DNA of 64,000 bases from Simmondsia chinensis (lineage: Eukaryota; Streptophyta; Magnoliopsida; Caryophyllales; Simmondsiaceae), in contig JAGTTD010000015.1 in the NCBI GenBank assembly GCA_018398585.1, forward strand, positions 23,703,478 to 23,767,477, in the 5' to 3' direction. The translations under genes and the position numbers were made by a program. The notes beneath the pieces were generated by a model. It worked only from the letters and a program-made list of their open reading frames with translations. It had not been told where the DNA came from and searched no databases. Positions within the stretch are counted from its first letter, which is position 1, and each line of letters opens with the position of its first letter. Below, in pieces: positions 43,320-55,080 of this stretch.

Positions 43320-44992
43320 GCCACAGATAGACTTAAGTCAAATTAGTGATATGTTGTCAAAGTATGTTTCCTAGTCAGTGATAAGTTTGGATAACTTGGC
43401 TGATAAGACTATAATATAATACTTTAAATGACTTGCCTTGGTCATGTTGATATGGATCTAAACGTGTCATATTGATGTTGTCTCCAAGATTGGAACACTG
43501 AGCTAGACCACCTGAATTATTTGTTTCTTAACTATTATCATAAATAATTAATTCTATAAGACAATATCTAAATCCAAAAAATAGTCTAAACTCATGCATG
43601 GAATGCTCGTTGCTTTGATGTGCTAAAAGGATAGTCACAACACGTGACTTAAGTCTTATGTGCATTGAGTAACGCCATGAAATGTAACGCGAACAGGTGT
43701 TTTGCGTGGAATTTATAGTCTCTTACGAGATAAAGATGTCCCCTTAGTTGATTCCCAAATATATGAACATATTCGAGAATCTTTAATCAAAGTATTCCAT
43801 ATGTTATACATTTGAAATTAGTGTATAAATTATTTTCTGTATTAATGAATTGTTCAAGAAGGGCAAGTCGGAAACTACGGTGAAATATGTGAGGAAAATA
43901 ACGATAGTTGTTAAATTTATTTTTGCTCATGGATATCTAATAGAGGGGTTGAAAATATAAAAGTTATTTGGGAGTTCTTAAGCAAGTATATTTAGTTCTA
44001 GAGTGCAACAATATTTATTTAGTGGAATTAAGTGTTGTTAAATGGTAATCAATGTTATCAAGTGTTGATAATTAGATTTGACTCATTTGGAGCTAGAATT
44101 AAATTGTCCCTGAGATCTTTTCACAAGCCTCAAATTAAGCACCATTTGAAAATATTTAGAATGAATCTTGAGATAAATAAATTTTGTGTTAAACAATATT
44201 CATAAGATGAATTTTTTATTCATGAGATGAATAAATTTATTTTTGCTAAATATATAATTGATAAGATGAATATATACATATGGGAGAAATAAAAATTAAA
44301 AAGGGGCGAAAACCATCAGCTGCACAACCACGCAAGTGCATTTCACTCGTGGGGATTCAACCGCTATTAGGAATGACAAGTGCTCGCCTCAGTGCTAGGA
44401 AAGGAAGTCAAATGCGATAGAGATGGTGCTGAACTTTCTGTTCTACTGATGTCATTGTGGCGTTGGCATCTTCCCTTTTTCCTATGTTTATATGTGCGAA
44501 CAACGGTGCAAAGTAGTTTTGGGAGTTTTTTCAAATATAGTTTAGCAAAATTTTATGAAAAATTATTTTTTCAAAATGATTGAAAGGAAAAAATTTGTTC
44601 TGAATTTTTTTTCTAAACTAAATATTTCAGGAGCCCACACTTCTGGTGTAGAGGAGGTTATTGTGAAGAAGATCTTGAGGTGTCAAGATATTTTTCTTCC
44701 AATTTTAGGTAATGAAAGTCAGAATTGGAATTCACGCTCCATGTACGTTTTAATTAAGTATTTGATATTTAATTTGTTTTCATTTATTTCGTTCATTATA
44801 TATACCATGTTTACATCTGTTTTTATTTGATATTTTTATTTATCATATTATGAACCTTTTAGAGTAAGATCTAGATTTAATTAAATAGTTTAATTAGATT
44901 AGACCTTTAGATTTAAAATTAAGAATTTCAAATTTGTTTTCTCTGAGTTTGCTCTAGTCAATTTAGGAAATATTTTTTAAATATTCCCAACA

Positions 44993-45229
44993 AAGTGATG
45001 ATTTGGAGAAGAAAATGAGTCAGTTTACCGATGATTTAGAAAAGATGATGACAAGAAGCTTTTAAAATAGATCAAAAGCGCCGCAATTTTGTTGGAAAAT
45101 GCTTTAAAACAGTGTGTCCCTTCTCCTTGAGAACACCAGAATAATCGTAGTGTCAAGCGTCAGTGTCATGCTTCAATATGACGTTATTTTTGTCATGGAA
45201 AATTTCTTTTTTTAAGTTTTCGTTATTAG
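44993..45229. other. Short segment between the two LTR-like copies
   Basis: 237 bp. I see no primer-binding site, polypurine tract or coding sequence. If A and B are LTRs of one element, almost all of its interior is gone. Confidence 0.4.
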
Positions 45230-47241
45230 TGTTAGGAACAGTGTCCTGAAATCCAACTTTATCTTGTAAATATTATTTTTATTAAAGAATAAAATTTAAT
45301 CATTTTCGTTTCTATTATAATTGTATATGTGAGTTCATTATGCATGTGATTTTCTTTTAAGTAACATCCATGAGATGGATGTAGTCCTTAAATTACGTTT
45401 TAATGTTTGCTTTAAGTGGGTTATGAGATTATGCATTAGATAAAATTAGAACAAATGGAATGACGTGTTATTTGAAAGATTCGGAGTCGGTGACAAATTT
45501 GGACTACTTGTCTACTAAGACTATAATGTGACATTTTAGATGACTTGTCTTGATCATGTGGATGGTGATCCAAAAAATGTTGTATTGGTGTTGGCAACAA
45601 GATTGATACACTGAATTGGACCAAGTGAATTACTTGCATCTAGACTAGTATTGGTGTTTGCAACAAGATTGATACACTGAATTGGACCAAGTGAATTACT
45701 TGTATCTAGAGTACTAACGAAAATGAGTGATTCATAATGGACTGTATTAAACGATGACTCTAAATCCTCAGAATATTCTGAACTTGTGCATGGAGTGTTA
45801 GTTATCTCGGTGTACTAAAAGTTAGGTCTCTAAATGTGCCCAAAGTCTTACATGCATTGGGTAACGACATGAAGTATGGCAGGGATCAGGTGTTTAATAT
45901 GGATTCTATAGTCACTTATAAGATACATATATCCTCTTAGTTAATTCACAAGTGTTTAAATTAAGTTGTAAACTTTGGCTAAAGTATTCCAAGTGTTTGA
46001 CGTTTAGAATTTGTACTATGAACTTGTTTATGTATAAATGAATTATTCAGAGATGGACGAGTTGGGAACTAATGGCAAAGCCGTAAAAAAAATAAAGTAG
46101 TATTTATGATTATTTTTCTCATGGATATCTAATATAGTGATTGTTGTTATCAAGATAGTCTAATTGGGAATTATAGAATAAATAATTTAATTCTAGAGTG
46201 TAGTAGGACTCACTTAGTAGAATTAAGTCCTACTAAATAGTAATCAAATTTTATCATGAGATGATAATTACTTTAACCCATTTGGAGGTGGAGTTAAATT
46301 GTCCCCGAGATCTCTGCACAAGCCTCTAATTTTACACCATTAGAAAAATGTTGAAAGAATTTATGAGATGAATTATTTATCAATATGATAAGTGAATTTA
46401 ATTTTGCTAAACAATATTCACTAGATGAATAAATAAAAATTTATGAAACCATATAATTTCGTAAAAATAAAATTCATAAGATGAATTTTAACATGTGGGA
46501 AAAAAAAAACAGTGTTAACAGGATTAGCCAATCACTGTGCGACACAACGGGAGAGGCGTGATCCGTGCCTCTATGTGTGGATGAACTAGCGCGCAACACA
46601 TCTCTCATGCTGGGACTCCCACGGGGTCACGCAGACCAACCAAAACATGCCACATGGCAACACAAGTATTTTACACAAAACAACATCGTTTTGATTGTTT
46701 GTTTTGCATCCCACAACGAAATTCTTGGTCTTTTTTGGTCCAGTAGCCTGTCATAAATAAGAATCATGGAATTAAGGTTTAGGATACATCAATTAAAAAA
46801 TAAATAATTCTCTGAGAGTGTTGACTTTCAAAGAATTAAAAGAGAAAAATTTTCTATTGAAATTTTTTATCTAGTTTAATATTTTTCGGAACCCACACTC
46901 CGAGTGTTCAGAGGAGGTTGCATAGAAGGTTTCGTAGCCTCAATGATTTCTTGGAGCGACATTGTAGTCTACATCCAGATATTTGTCTTTCCTATATTTT
47001 TTTCTTTTTGTTTTTTGCTTTTCTATTTATTTACAGTATTTATTATGCTAGTTATTTTTTCATATTATTATTATAAATGTATTAGAGTAGAGGCTTATAG
47101 ATTTAAATTAAAAATTTTAAATCATATGTAGATTTAAAATTAGGAATTTAAATCACCTGTAGGATTTAAATTAGGAATTTTAAATCGTTCTGCTGCGTTA
47201 ATCGACTAGTTTAGGGAATATTTTTGAAATACGTACCAACA
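45230..47241. repeat. LTR-like repeat, copy B
   Basis: Starts TGTTAGGAACAG and ends GTACCAACA; diverged homologue of copy A. It carries its own 66-bp tandem duplication near 45590-45720. Flanks (ATTAG before, ATTGA after) do not form a clear target duplication. The open frame 46904-47131 lies at the end of the unit and is low-complexity. Confidence 0.6.
45588..45720. repeat. 66-bp tandem duplication
   Basis: The unit around GCAACAAGATTGATACACTG (45594 and 45660) occurs twice with one or two differences, in copy B only. Confidence 0.85.
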
Positions 47242-47266
47242 ATTGAGTCATGTTAGATAGAGTACC

Positions 47267-47603
47267 TGATGTGATTTTAAAAGGTACTTTAAAACTGTGT
47301 ACCCCCAAGGATCCGAGATTGTCATAGCTAAATCGGTTATATGGGTCGTATCCACAGGGAATTGGAAGTAAGTCGGATTTAGTTAATAATAAGCTGTTGA
47401 AATCGGGTTCTTGTGTAGTTCGAATGATTTGTTAACTAAAATAGTAAAACTAAATATAAACTAAAGTTGCCAATTCAATTAAGGTTAGTTCAGGAAATAA
47501 ATTCAGGGTAGCTTTACTCGTATCCTAAAATTATATTCTACTATGACAATGATTTATATGTGCGGCCAGTGCGTGTGCCGCCTCCGTCTCTCCCTCTCGT
47601 CAC

Positions 47604-47636
<33 letters not shown>

Positions 47637-47892
47637 TAACTGTCCACGAAACCTATTTGGCTTATCAAATTACAAGTTACAACCCGGTTGATCATTCTTT
47701 TTCACATAAGGTCGAGTTTCTCAAAGTAGTCTTCAATTATGCCTCAATTACGTTTGATTCTGCTACTTTTCAACCTTGTTTGGTCTGTTGCACTCTAAGC
47801 CAAAATGTACCTGGATTACAACAAAAAACACATGTAAAAGCTGAATATTTCGTAGGAATGAAGAATAAGATATGTAAATATAAGGCACATTA
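47267..47892 (-). repeat. Solo Athila-type LTR with 5-bp target duplication
   Basis: Ends TGATGTGA and CACATTA, flanked by GTACC at 47262-47266 and 47893-47897. Its two ends match the LTR at 6202-7687 (about 47267-47540 against 6202-6475, and 47695-47892 against 7495-7687), but the central 800 bp or so are replaced by about 150 bp with a TA repeat. A single LTR with its own target duplication indicates LTR-LTR recombination. Confidence 0.88.
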
Positions 47893-47931
47893 GTACCTAA
47901 TTATTAATACATACAAAATTTAAGTCATTAA

Positions 47932-48967
47932 GGCTCCGTTTGTTTTGACGGAAAAGTAAAATCTAGGAATTGATTTTTCTTCAGAAAAGGTTTTCCAAGG
48001 AAATATAAATTCCGAGTGGGGTTTTCCGTTGTTTGTTTTAAAGGAAAACTTAATTCCCCATTGTGATGTCTTTTTATATGTTTAAAAAAATATTTTTTCA
48101 CCAATCATTTTATATCTTGTTATAGGACAACATAAGTAACAATATAACATATATGAAGTAAGAAAAAAAAGTTAAATATCAAAGCTGTATAAATTAGGAA
48201 AATTATTTCTTAACTATTTTAAAATTTGAGCATTTATCATCTAAATACCCCGTCATTTTAATATATACAATGAGGTGCCCTGAGATAAGAAATTTTGTCA
48301 CTTGTGTATACACTGCATTAAAATCTGGCTAATTTTTATTAAAATTCGGCTAATTTCTACCAAAAACTGATGTGGTATATACTATGATCATATTATCAAA
48401 AGGTTGTCCAAATTCTAACAAAAATTACTTATATATTATCAAAAAAAGTGTCAGGTTAGCATTTTAGCATAAAAGAAATTATCGCATTATGATATAGGAT
48501 ATATATAGATTGTTGTTTTCATTTAAAATATATACTAAATTTGGGCAAATGACACCTGATTCATGAAAAAAATTTAAACTTCAGGGTACATCATTATGTA
48601 TTACTGAAATATCATAATACATATGTAATAAATGCTAAAATATTACCTAGATAATTTTCTTTTATAATAATATATAACAATTCAATTTGATTAAAATTAT
48701 TCTGTTGCAACTATAATGAAGTAACATTCAAGCTGCTTCTAATTATTTAGTCTAATTCTTATCCGATGTCGTGACATTAAATGTCTACATTCTAGTCTGG
48801 TTTATTTTGATTCGATCTAGATTTGTATGATGATCACTGTGAAGATTTTTGGGCCACTTAGAATCACGACTTCCCCCGTTTTGAAAGGGAAGTCATTTTC
48901 CCTCATTTGAGGAAAAACCTTTTCCGTAAGCAAAAGACGCGCCAAATAATGAAAAACAAACAAAGCC
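47932..48967. mobile_element. PIF/Harbinger-type MITE
   Basis: A 1036-bp unit flanked by TAA at 47929-47931 and 48968-48970. Terminal inverted repeats are GGCTCCGTTTGTTT and, from the right end, GGCTTTGTTTGTTT. Subterminal regions are rich in GGAAAA and TTTTCC. The 3-bp TAA duplication and G-rich terminal start fit PIF/Harbinger. No transposase frame. Confidence 0.75.
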
Positions 48968-48970
48968 TAA

Positions 48971-49077
48971 ATCTTCTAAATTTAATTTGTATGATTAGTT
49001 TATCTAATTTTGCTCACATCAATGGCCAAAAAAGAATCTAAATTTGTTTATTTTTTTAGAAGGTAAAGAAAACACTC
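48971..49077. other. Short spacer
   Basis: A/T-rich, nothing recognised. Confidence 0.4.
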
Positions 49078-49282
49078 AGGTTGTATTAGGGCTTGGAATT
49101 GGAGCCTAGGGGTGTAATCAAGTCGAGTCAAGCCAAGTATCTCAATACTCGACTCGAACTCGATTAACTACTGGGTACTCGAACTCGTACTTGAACTCGA
49201 TTAAAATAGTTAATTTTACTTGAACTCGATTAATTGTTCGAGTACCCGACCCGACTCGAGTACTCGTTTATTATTCATATGA

Positions 49283-49759
49283 TGTAAGATTAATTGTTCA
49301 TACATGATAGAGATTATAACACCAAATTAAATAAAGTATAAGAGATCTGAACGTACCACTCACTTCCATAATTGTTTATCCATCCAATATTACCGGCTGT
49401 TAAGCCTGAAACGCACTTCTTTTCACCCACAATGATGTCTACCAATCGGGAAAAGAGAAAGGATGGAAAATTTCTCTAACACTTTCCTTGGTTCATGATT
49501 AGGGGAGAATGATGTATGAATTTAATTATTCATCATTGTGGGGAAGGGGTAATCTCTTTATATAGACAACATTTGGGCCTAACCCATCACAGGCCCATAT
49601 GTTCAACTCGGCTTTTAATAGTCCACCCCAAGCCCATATGTCATAATGGGCTGAACACAATACATAAGTAGATTTAGTCTTAGTTTATATTATAACAGAC
49701 CGAGCTTTCGTGATTATTTTATCAGGCTAACCCAATCAATTACGTCCAAAATTCTAACA
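49283..49759 (-). repeat. 3' LTR of the copia element
   Basis: Plus-strand ends TGTAAGATTAAT and ATTCTAACA. Next to it, TTCTCCCACTT on the plus strand is the polypurine tract of the minus strand (AAGTGGGAGAA). Confidence 0.92.
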
Positions 49760-50058
49760 TTCTCCCACTTGGAAGTTATTGATTGAAACACAAAATATTT
49801 AATAAATATAACAATCCTTTTATATAAAATAATAATAATAATAATAATAATAATAATTGAAGGATAATCCCATTTTAAACGAGTATCATTATAAATTTAA
49901 ATGACAACATTTTTGTTAGAAATGTTTCAATAAAAAAAAAAAATTTTATCATGGCCAACTATTCACCATAGCCAAAATAATAAAAGCTCCAAAAACATCC
50001 ATATCAGTCTCAATAAAGTTGCTAATATTTGAACCATGGCAATAATCACATCTTTTAA

Positions 50059-50627
50059 GAGTCGGTTCCGAAACTAATGCTGAAAAATAAAAAAATAAAA
50101 AAAATAATTCCAAATCTACTGTTGAACCGCATTTACAAAATGCGGCTATACTAAACCGCGTCAATGTGAGGCGTTTAAAATAACATAAAACCGCGTTTAC
50201 AAAACACGGTTTATATTTGAATAAACCGCATTCACAAAATGCGGTTCACAATAAAATAAACCGCATTACAAAAAAGCGGTTTACATGAATAAACCGCGTT
50301 AATAAAACGCGGTTTTATAGTGAGGCGGTGACAGCTGAGGAGAGGGGAGGGGGAACACACATAAACCGCATCCCAAGAACGCGGTTTACTTCATGGTAAA
50401 CCGCATGGTGAAGACGCGGTTTTGCATAAGTATAACCGCGTCTTGGTGATGCGGTTTAGTGTAAAAAAAGGCACGCGGTTTTGTTTTAGTTGAAACCCGT
50501 TTCTTTGACGCGGTTTACTATAACCGCCTTTTATAAACGCGGTTCAACAGTAGATTTGGAAAATTTTTTTTTTCAGCATTATTTTTTTTATTTTTTTATT
50601 TTTAAGCATTATTTTCGGAACCGACTT
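50059..50627. mobile_element. Mutator-like MITE made of an AACCGC/GCGGTT hairpin array
   Basis: A 569-bp unit flanked by the 9-bp duplication ATCTTTTAA (50050-50058 and 50628-50636). Terminal inverted repeats of about 65 bp start GAGTCGGTTCCGAAA (left) and AAGTCGGTTCCGAAA (right, reversed), run through an A-rich part, and end at CTACTGTTGAACCGC. The interior is an array of ten AACCGC and nine GCGGTT words that alternate as small hairpins of about 25 bp. A short G-rich centre (about 50320-50360) lacks the pattern. Duplication size and long inverted repeats fit Mutator-like MITEs. No coding capacity. Confidence 0.82.
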
Positions 50628-50636
50628 ATCTTTTAA

Positions 50637-51455
50637 TGATACAACTCTTATCCATGATCACAAAAACTAGTAACTCCATCAACATGGAATATAACATGTG
50701 TTCTAAATGTTTTGCACTTTCAGCAAAAAGTTATTACCCTTTTCTAATCAATGGTAATGACACCACTTAAAAAGGATTCACTTTCTAATAAGGCAATCAC
50801 ACCTCATAGAAAGCACAACATGTCTGCAGACAAACTTGTAATCATCTCTTTAGATATCCTTATGCTTTACTTAAGTAATCATAAAACTTTACAATAAGAT
50901 CATCCCACCAAATTGGTGCCAAACAGCATGAACACTAAAATGTTCAAACAACCAATGTCCATGACAAATAAATATCATAAAGTCAACATTTCATTCATGG
51001 ATATTTTATCCATATCCATCATACATCTGCCTTCAAAATATATACAAGTATTGTACATCAAAAAAATAACATACTTCCACTAATTAATTGTATTCAATGA
51101 ATCAAACACCCATGTAATATCAATGGGTCAGCAGACATATATCCGATTTCGATTTTAATGATTGCAATATCACCATGGTCTTACCATGTCTATAAATCGG
51201 AAAATTTTAAAGACAACATTTCACGTGAAATTTCCTCCGGGTTCATTCTTTGGAATTGGTCATTAATAAGTTTTGTCTTCTTTAGCAACACTTGATTCTC
51301 CAGTTTTACAATCTTCTATCCCAAAAATTTTTTAAAAATTCTTTTATCATAAGCACTTTGAGATAGGCCCACAATTTGTGTGTTCTATCTTTACGTATCT
51401 ATATTCCAAGTACAAAAGAAGCAACCTCCAAATCTTTCACATCAAAGTGTTCAGA
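50637..51455 (-). other. Non-coding 3' part of the copia element
   Basis: No RT or RNase H motif is found although these should lie here. The stretch is A/T-rich with many stops on the minus strand. I infer that most of pol was deleted and non-coding 3' sequence remains. Confidence 0.45.
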
Positions 51456-52420
51456 CTAAAGTTTCTTTGTCTCATGCAATATGCCTAAGTCATTTCTAGC
51501 ACCAAAATGAAGAATATACTCCCACTTCCATCCAATGGGTCTACATCCACTAGGTAATTCTACCAAATCCCATGCCTTATTCAATGACAAATATCCTATA
51601 TCACCATTTTCAGTCAAGTATATAACATAATCATCAGAAATAGTGGACCTACATTCTCTATGTGAACGACGGAGACTAGGTTCAATGGGATTATTCGAGG
51701 GTCGAGGCTGATTTATTATCGGTATTTGTTGACTGTCTTGAACTTGTTCAAGTATATATTGTTCATGTGGGACTTCCTCCCATTTCCATGAAAACATTGA
51801 CCACTGACCTCTTCATAAATAATAGGCACAGGAATTATGACTTCCTTTTCTTGTAAATACCACTTCAATCTTACAAAAACAATCACAATCACACACACCT
51901 TATTTTCCATAATATTCACCACCATGGTCAGACCTCACAATTTTAATTCTTTCTTTTTTTTTTTTTCAATTGTTTTTCAACCTCGGTCATATATATCTTA
52001 AATTTGTCAAGTGTTTCAGACTTTTCTTTAATGAGGTACACATAATCATACCGAGAAAAATCGTCAATGAAGAATATAAAATACTTATGCCTATGCCCAT
52101 TTAAGGATGTTATATATGGTGCACTTGTATCGGTGTGAATTATTTCTAAAGGATTAAAACTTCGATTTAAACCTTTTCTTTTTGCTTTGGTCATTTTTTC
52201 TTTAATACAGACAATGCAAGTTTCAAACCCTTCAAAACTAAGTTGTGATAAAATATTATCTCATATCAATCTTTCGTTAGAGATGTGACCAAGACACCTA
52301 TACCATAAAACATAAGATTTCTTATCCATTGTGGACCTTTTTGTGAGCAACACCCTCAATATTCATTGAGGAAAATTTTCAAAAGGTTGTGAATTTAAAC
52401 GATATAAACCATCAGTTAGA
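51456..52420 (-). pseudogene. Copia pol fragment: integrase and RT start
   Basis: Minus-strand order: gag-pre-integrase region near 52300-52200 (LSFEGFETCIVCIKEK, out of frame), integrase core start in 52194-51943 (NPLEIIHTDTSAPYITSLNG with the first catalytic Asp, then FIFFIDDFSRYDYVYLIKEK with the second part of that block). After a gap comes the segment before RT in 51797-51456 (LRRSHRECRSTISDDYVIYL, then WDLVELPSGCRPIGWKW), the start of copia RT. The integrase second Asp and Glu region is missing. Several frames and stops. Confidence 0.8.
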
Positions 52421-52885
52421 AAATCATCGCTAATAATATGAGAACTATTTAATACCAATTATAAAATCAACCTTGACTTTAATTTCATTGCTCAAACAAA
52501 CATTGACATCATCCTAATTTGATCTCCGTTTGCTTAGAAAATCCTGTAAATTATTGGCAGTGCGAATAGATATACCACTTCCAATCACCAACAATTGAAG
52601 GGAACATGTACAAGACTTGTTTCAAGGCAAAGAAATACAATAGTTACCTCCTTATTCGTGCTTAATTTCATTTCAGGCGTACTTAAAAGGGTAGATAAAC
52701 AAAATTTTCTTCCTACATCCAAATCCATTAACCCTAACACTATCTCCACGTCCTGTTTCCCCCTTTTTTGCAATTAGCACCAGAAATATCTTATATAAAT
52801 TTAATTAATTGGTCAAATATAAGACATCGAATAACATATATAAATTTACTATAATCCACATAAGAGTCTAAGACGATCATTACAT
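52421..52885 (-). pseudogene. Copia gag/protease remnants
   Basis: Only short minus-strand pieces remain. 52773-52585 is open but I can place it only by position, between leader and integrase. A segment near 52575-52520 (IRTANNLQDFL) may be part of the gag-pol junction. No intact zinc knuckle or protease motif. Confidence 0.4.
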
Positions 52886-53430
52886 TCTCCCCTTTGGGAG
52901 GAAAATGCAACCGCTCCTCTTATAGATCCAACGATGAGAGTACAAAATATTTCATTACATTTACTACAATCAACACAGAAGTCGAAGATTATCATACATT
53001 TTTCCCTTTGGCCGAAAAACGCAATCTCTTCCTTTTATGTATCCACTTATGAGGGTCCAAGGCATATCATTACTATTTTCCCTTTGGGCGACAAAAGTAA
53101 TTGCTCCTCCTCTCATTATAACAACAAAAAAATAAAAAGTTAAAGAATATCAAGCATTTTTTTTCCCTTTGGGCAAAAAAAATGCAACATCTTCTTTGTA
53201 TAGATCCAACCATGAGAGTCCAAAGCATTTCATTACAATATTACCTTTGGGCAAAAGATGTAATTGCTTCTCTCATTGTAATACCAAAAAAATATATATA
53301 TATCATTTCAATGCCAATAAGTTAGTCCCCTTTGGGTGGACTAATCTATTCAACATTAATTAAAACACAATATCAGTAACCCGCAATTTGGTTGAAATAA
53401 ATAATTAACCCCTTTGGGTGGATATTTATT
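52886..53430. repeat. CCCTTTGGG-containing repeats in the copia leader
   Basis: The palindrome CCCTTTGGG occurs five times exactly (52890, 53080, 53165, 53328, 53409) and twice with one change (53004, 53243). The surrounding units of about 80-110 bp share CAACCGCTCCTC-like and TATAGATCCAA-like words. Small open frames in this stretch are by-products of the repetition. Confidence 0.75.
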
Positions 53431-53757
53431 TATTTAACCAGATTTATAATGTCCATTTTTCTTCTCATTATTTTATTGGTTATGTATCATAATTTTGGTC
53501 AACTGCCTCATTTTTTTTTTAAATCAATGATTTGATGATAATTAATAAAATAATACCGAAAATATTTATACTGAGAACTTTAAAGACAAAAAAACCAAAT
53601 ATTTTTCAGTCATTAAAAGTAACAAGAACCACATGGCGGTTTATTACACCTCATCAACAATTTGCATGCCTTAAATTTTCATTTGATTTGCATGGTTGAA
53701 AATCGTGTTATTGTTGTTATTATATTTTTTAATTTAAATCCTTTTTAACTTCGCTAA

Positions 53758-53925
53758 AGCGTTTGGTTTCAACAACTATGCAAAATAAGAATTTTTCATT
53801 TTGGCATCGCCTTAGCGTTTGGTTTCAACAACCACCCAAAACAAAGATTATCCGTTTTGGCATCGCTTTAGCGCTTGGTTTCAACAACCACCCAAAACAA
53901 AGATTGTTCGTTTCGGCATCGCCTT
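53758..53925. repeat. 56-bp minisatellite, three units, in the copia leader
   Basis: Units start at 53758, 53814 and 53870, each AGCGYTTGGTTTCAACAAC and ending GGCATCGCYTT. The second and third units are closer to each other than to the first. Confidence 0.9.
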
Positions 53926-54588
53926 AGTACTCAAATTAAATATATTAATTAATAACAAGCATGCCTTCATAAATTTATATATTGTCCAATATAACAGACA
54001 TGTCTTAATATTGGCTTATTAAAAATAATCATCACCTTGTAAAACATAATTTATTTCCATGATTTAATGATAAGCAATTTTTAACTATCGTAACCACCAT
54101 ATGCCGATGTAATGCAAAAGTCACATTATAGTACATAATTTATTACCTTCGACAAACGGTGCATGACTTGGCTTGTAGACTATTGGTAACTACCCATGCA
54201 TTTCCCTCTCTATAGGGCATGCTGGTTCAATTCTCCACACATGTAATATTTGCCTTTTTACATCATTTTATGCAAAATAACTGTGTGGTTTCGTCTTCAT
54301 CTTCTTTTCCGATTTTCCTTTTTTTTATTATTTTTTTTAACGTTACTATTTGCCCTTATGCGAGAAAAGTCATGTATGCATCTCCAGACTTTGTCAATCA
54401 AAACATTACCATATGTTTTACAAATAATATTTTGCATCCCCACACTATCAATCAGAACATTACCAGATAATGTACGTATATATGTCATGTATATGCATGG
54501 TTATATTTATGACTTACTAATCATTAAAATAACAAATGCATGTCGGTTAATAACCATTGAAACCCGGATCATAATCTCTATTCATGAT
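53926..54588 (-). other. Copia leader next to the primer site
   Basis: A/T-rich, no coding signal on the minus strand. The plus-strand open frames 54219-54470 and 54250-54651 run into the LTR and are accidental. Confidence 0.5.
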
Positions 54589-54601
54589 GGCTCTGATACC
54601 A
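54589..54601 (-). other. Primer-binding site, initiator tRNA-Met
   Basis: Plus strand GGCTCTGATACCA, two bases before the LTR at 54604. Confidence 0.9.
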
Positions 54602-54603
54602 CA

Positions 54604-55080
54604 TGTAAGATTAATCGTTTATACATGATAGAGATTATAACACCAAATTAAATAAAGTATAAGAGATCTGAACGTACCATTCACATCCATAATTGTTTAT
54701 CCATCCAATATTATCGGCTGTTAAGCCTGAGAAGCACTTCCTTTCACCCACAATGATGTCCACCAATCGGGAAAACAGAAAGGATGGAAAATTTCTCTAA
54801 CACTTTCCTTGGTTCATGATTAGGGGAGAATGATGTATGAATATAATTATTCATCATTGTGGGGAAGGGGTGATCTCTTTATATAGACAACATTTGGGCC
54901 TAACTCATCACAGGCCCATATGTTCAACTGGGCTTTTAATAGTCCACCCCAATCCCATATGTCACAATGGGCTGAACACAATACATAAGTAGATTTAGTC
55001 TTAGTTTATATTATAACAGACCGAGCTTTCGTTATTATTTTATCAGGCTAACCCAATCAATTAAGTCCAAAATTTTAACA
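54604..55080 (-). repeat. 5' LTR of the copia element
   Basis: Plus-strand ends TGTAAGATTAAT and TTTTAACA; 477 bp, same length as the other LTR. Minus-strand TATATAAAGAGAT (near 54875-54887) is a probable TATA region. Confidence 0.92.

Larger units (their letters stand above)
42839..44992. repeat. LTR-like repeat, copy A
   Basis: Starts TGTTGGAATTTG and ends TTCCCAACA. Alignable over most of its length with copy B (45230-47241): for example ATAAGACTATAATATAATAC near 43405 against AAGACTATAATGTGAC near 45518, and TCATGGATATCTAATAGAG near 43928. It contains a SINE insertion (42983-43233) that copy B lacks. No coding sequence is present; short open frames such as 44380-44583 are accidental. Confidence 0.6.
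49283..55080 (-). mobile_element. Ty1/copia element, internally deleted, 5-bp target duplication
   Basis: A 5798-bp element with perfect TATGA duplication (49278-49282 and 55081-55085) and two 477-bp LTRs that differ at about 19 positions (roughly 4 percent). On the minus strand: LTR, initiator tRNA-Met site, a long repeat-bearing leader, gag remnants, integrase, then a short remnant of the RT start. Most of RT and RNase H is missing. A Mutator-like MITE sits at 50059-50627. Integrase before RT defines copia. Confidence 0.9.

Noticed and set aside
44380..44830. Possible small host genes between LTR-like repeats
   Set aside because: The sequence is part of LTR-like copy A; its diverged homologue in copy B does not keep the frames.
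50059..50627. CRISPR array, because of regularly repeated short palindromes
   Set aside because: The repeats are only six bases per arm, the context is a plant transposon with inverted ends and a 9-bp duplication, and no associated genes exist.
54219..54651. Hydrophobic small proteins at the end of the copia leader
   Set aside because: The frames run across the primer site into the LTR on the wrong strand and have no support.
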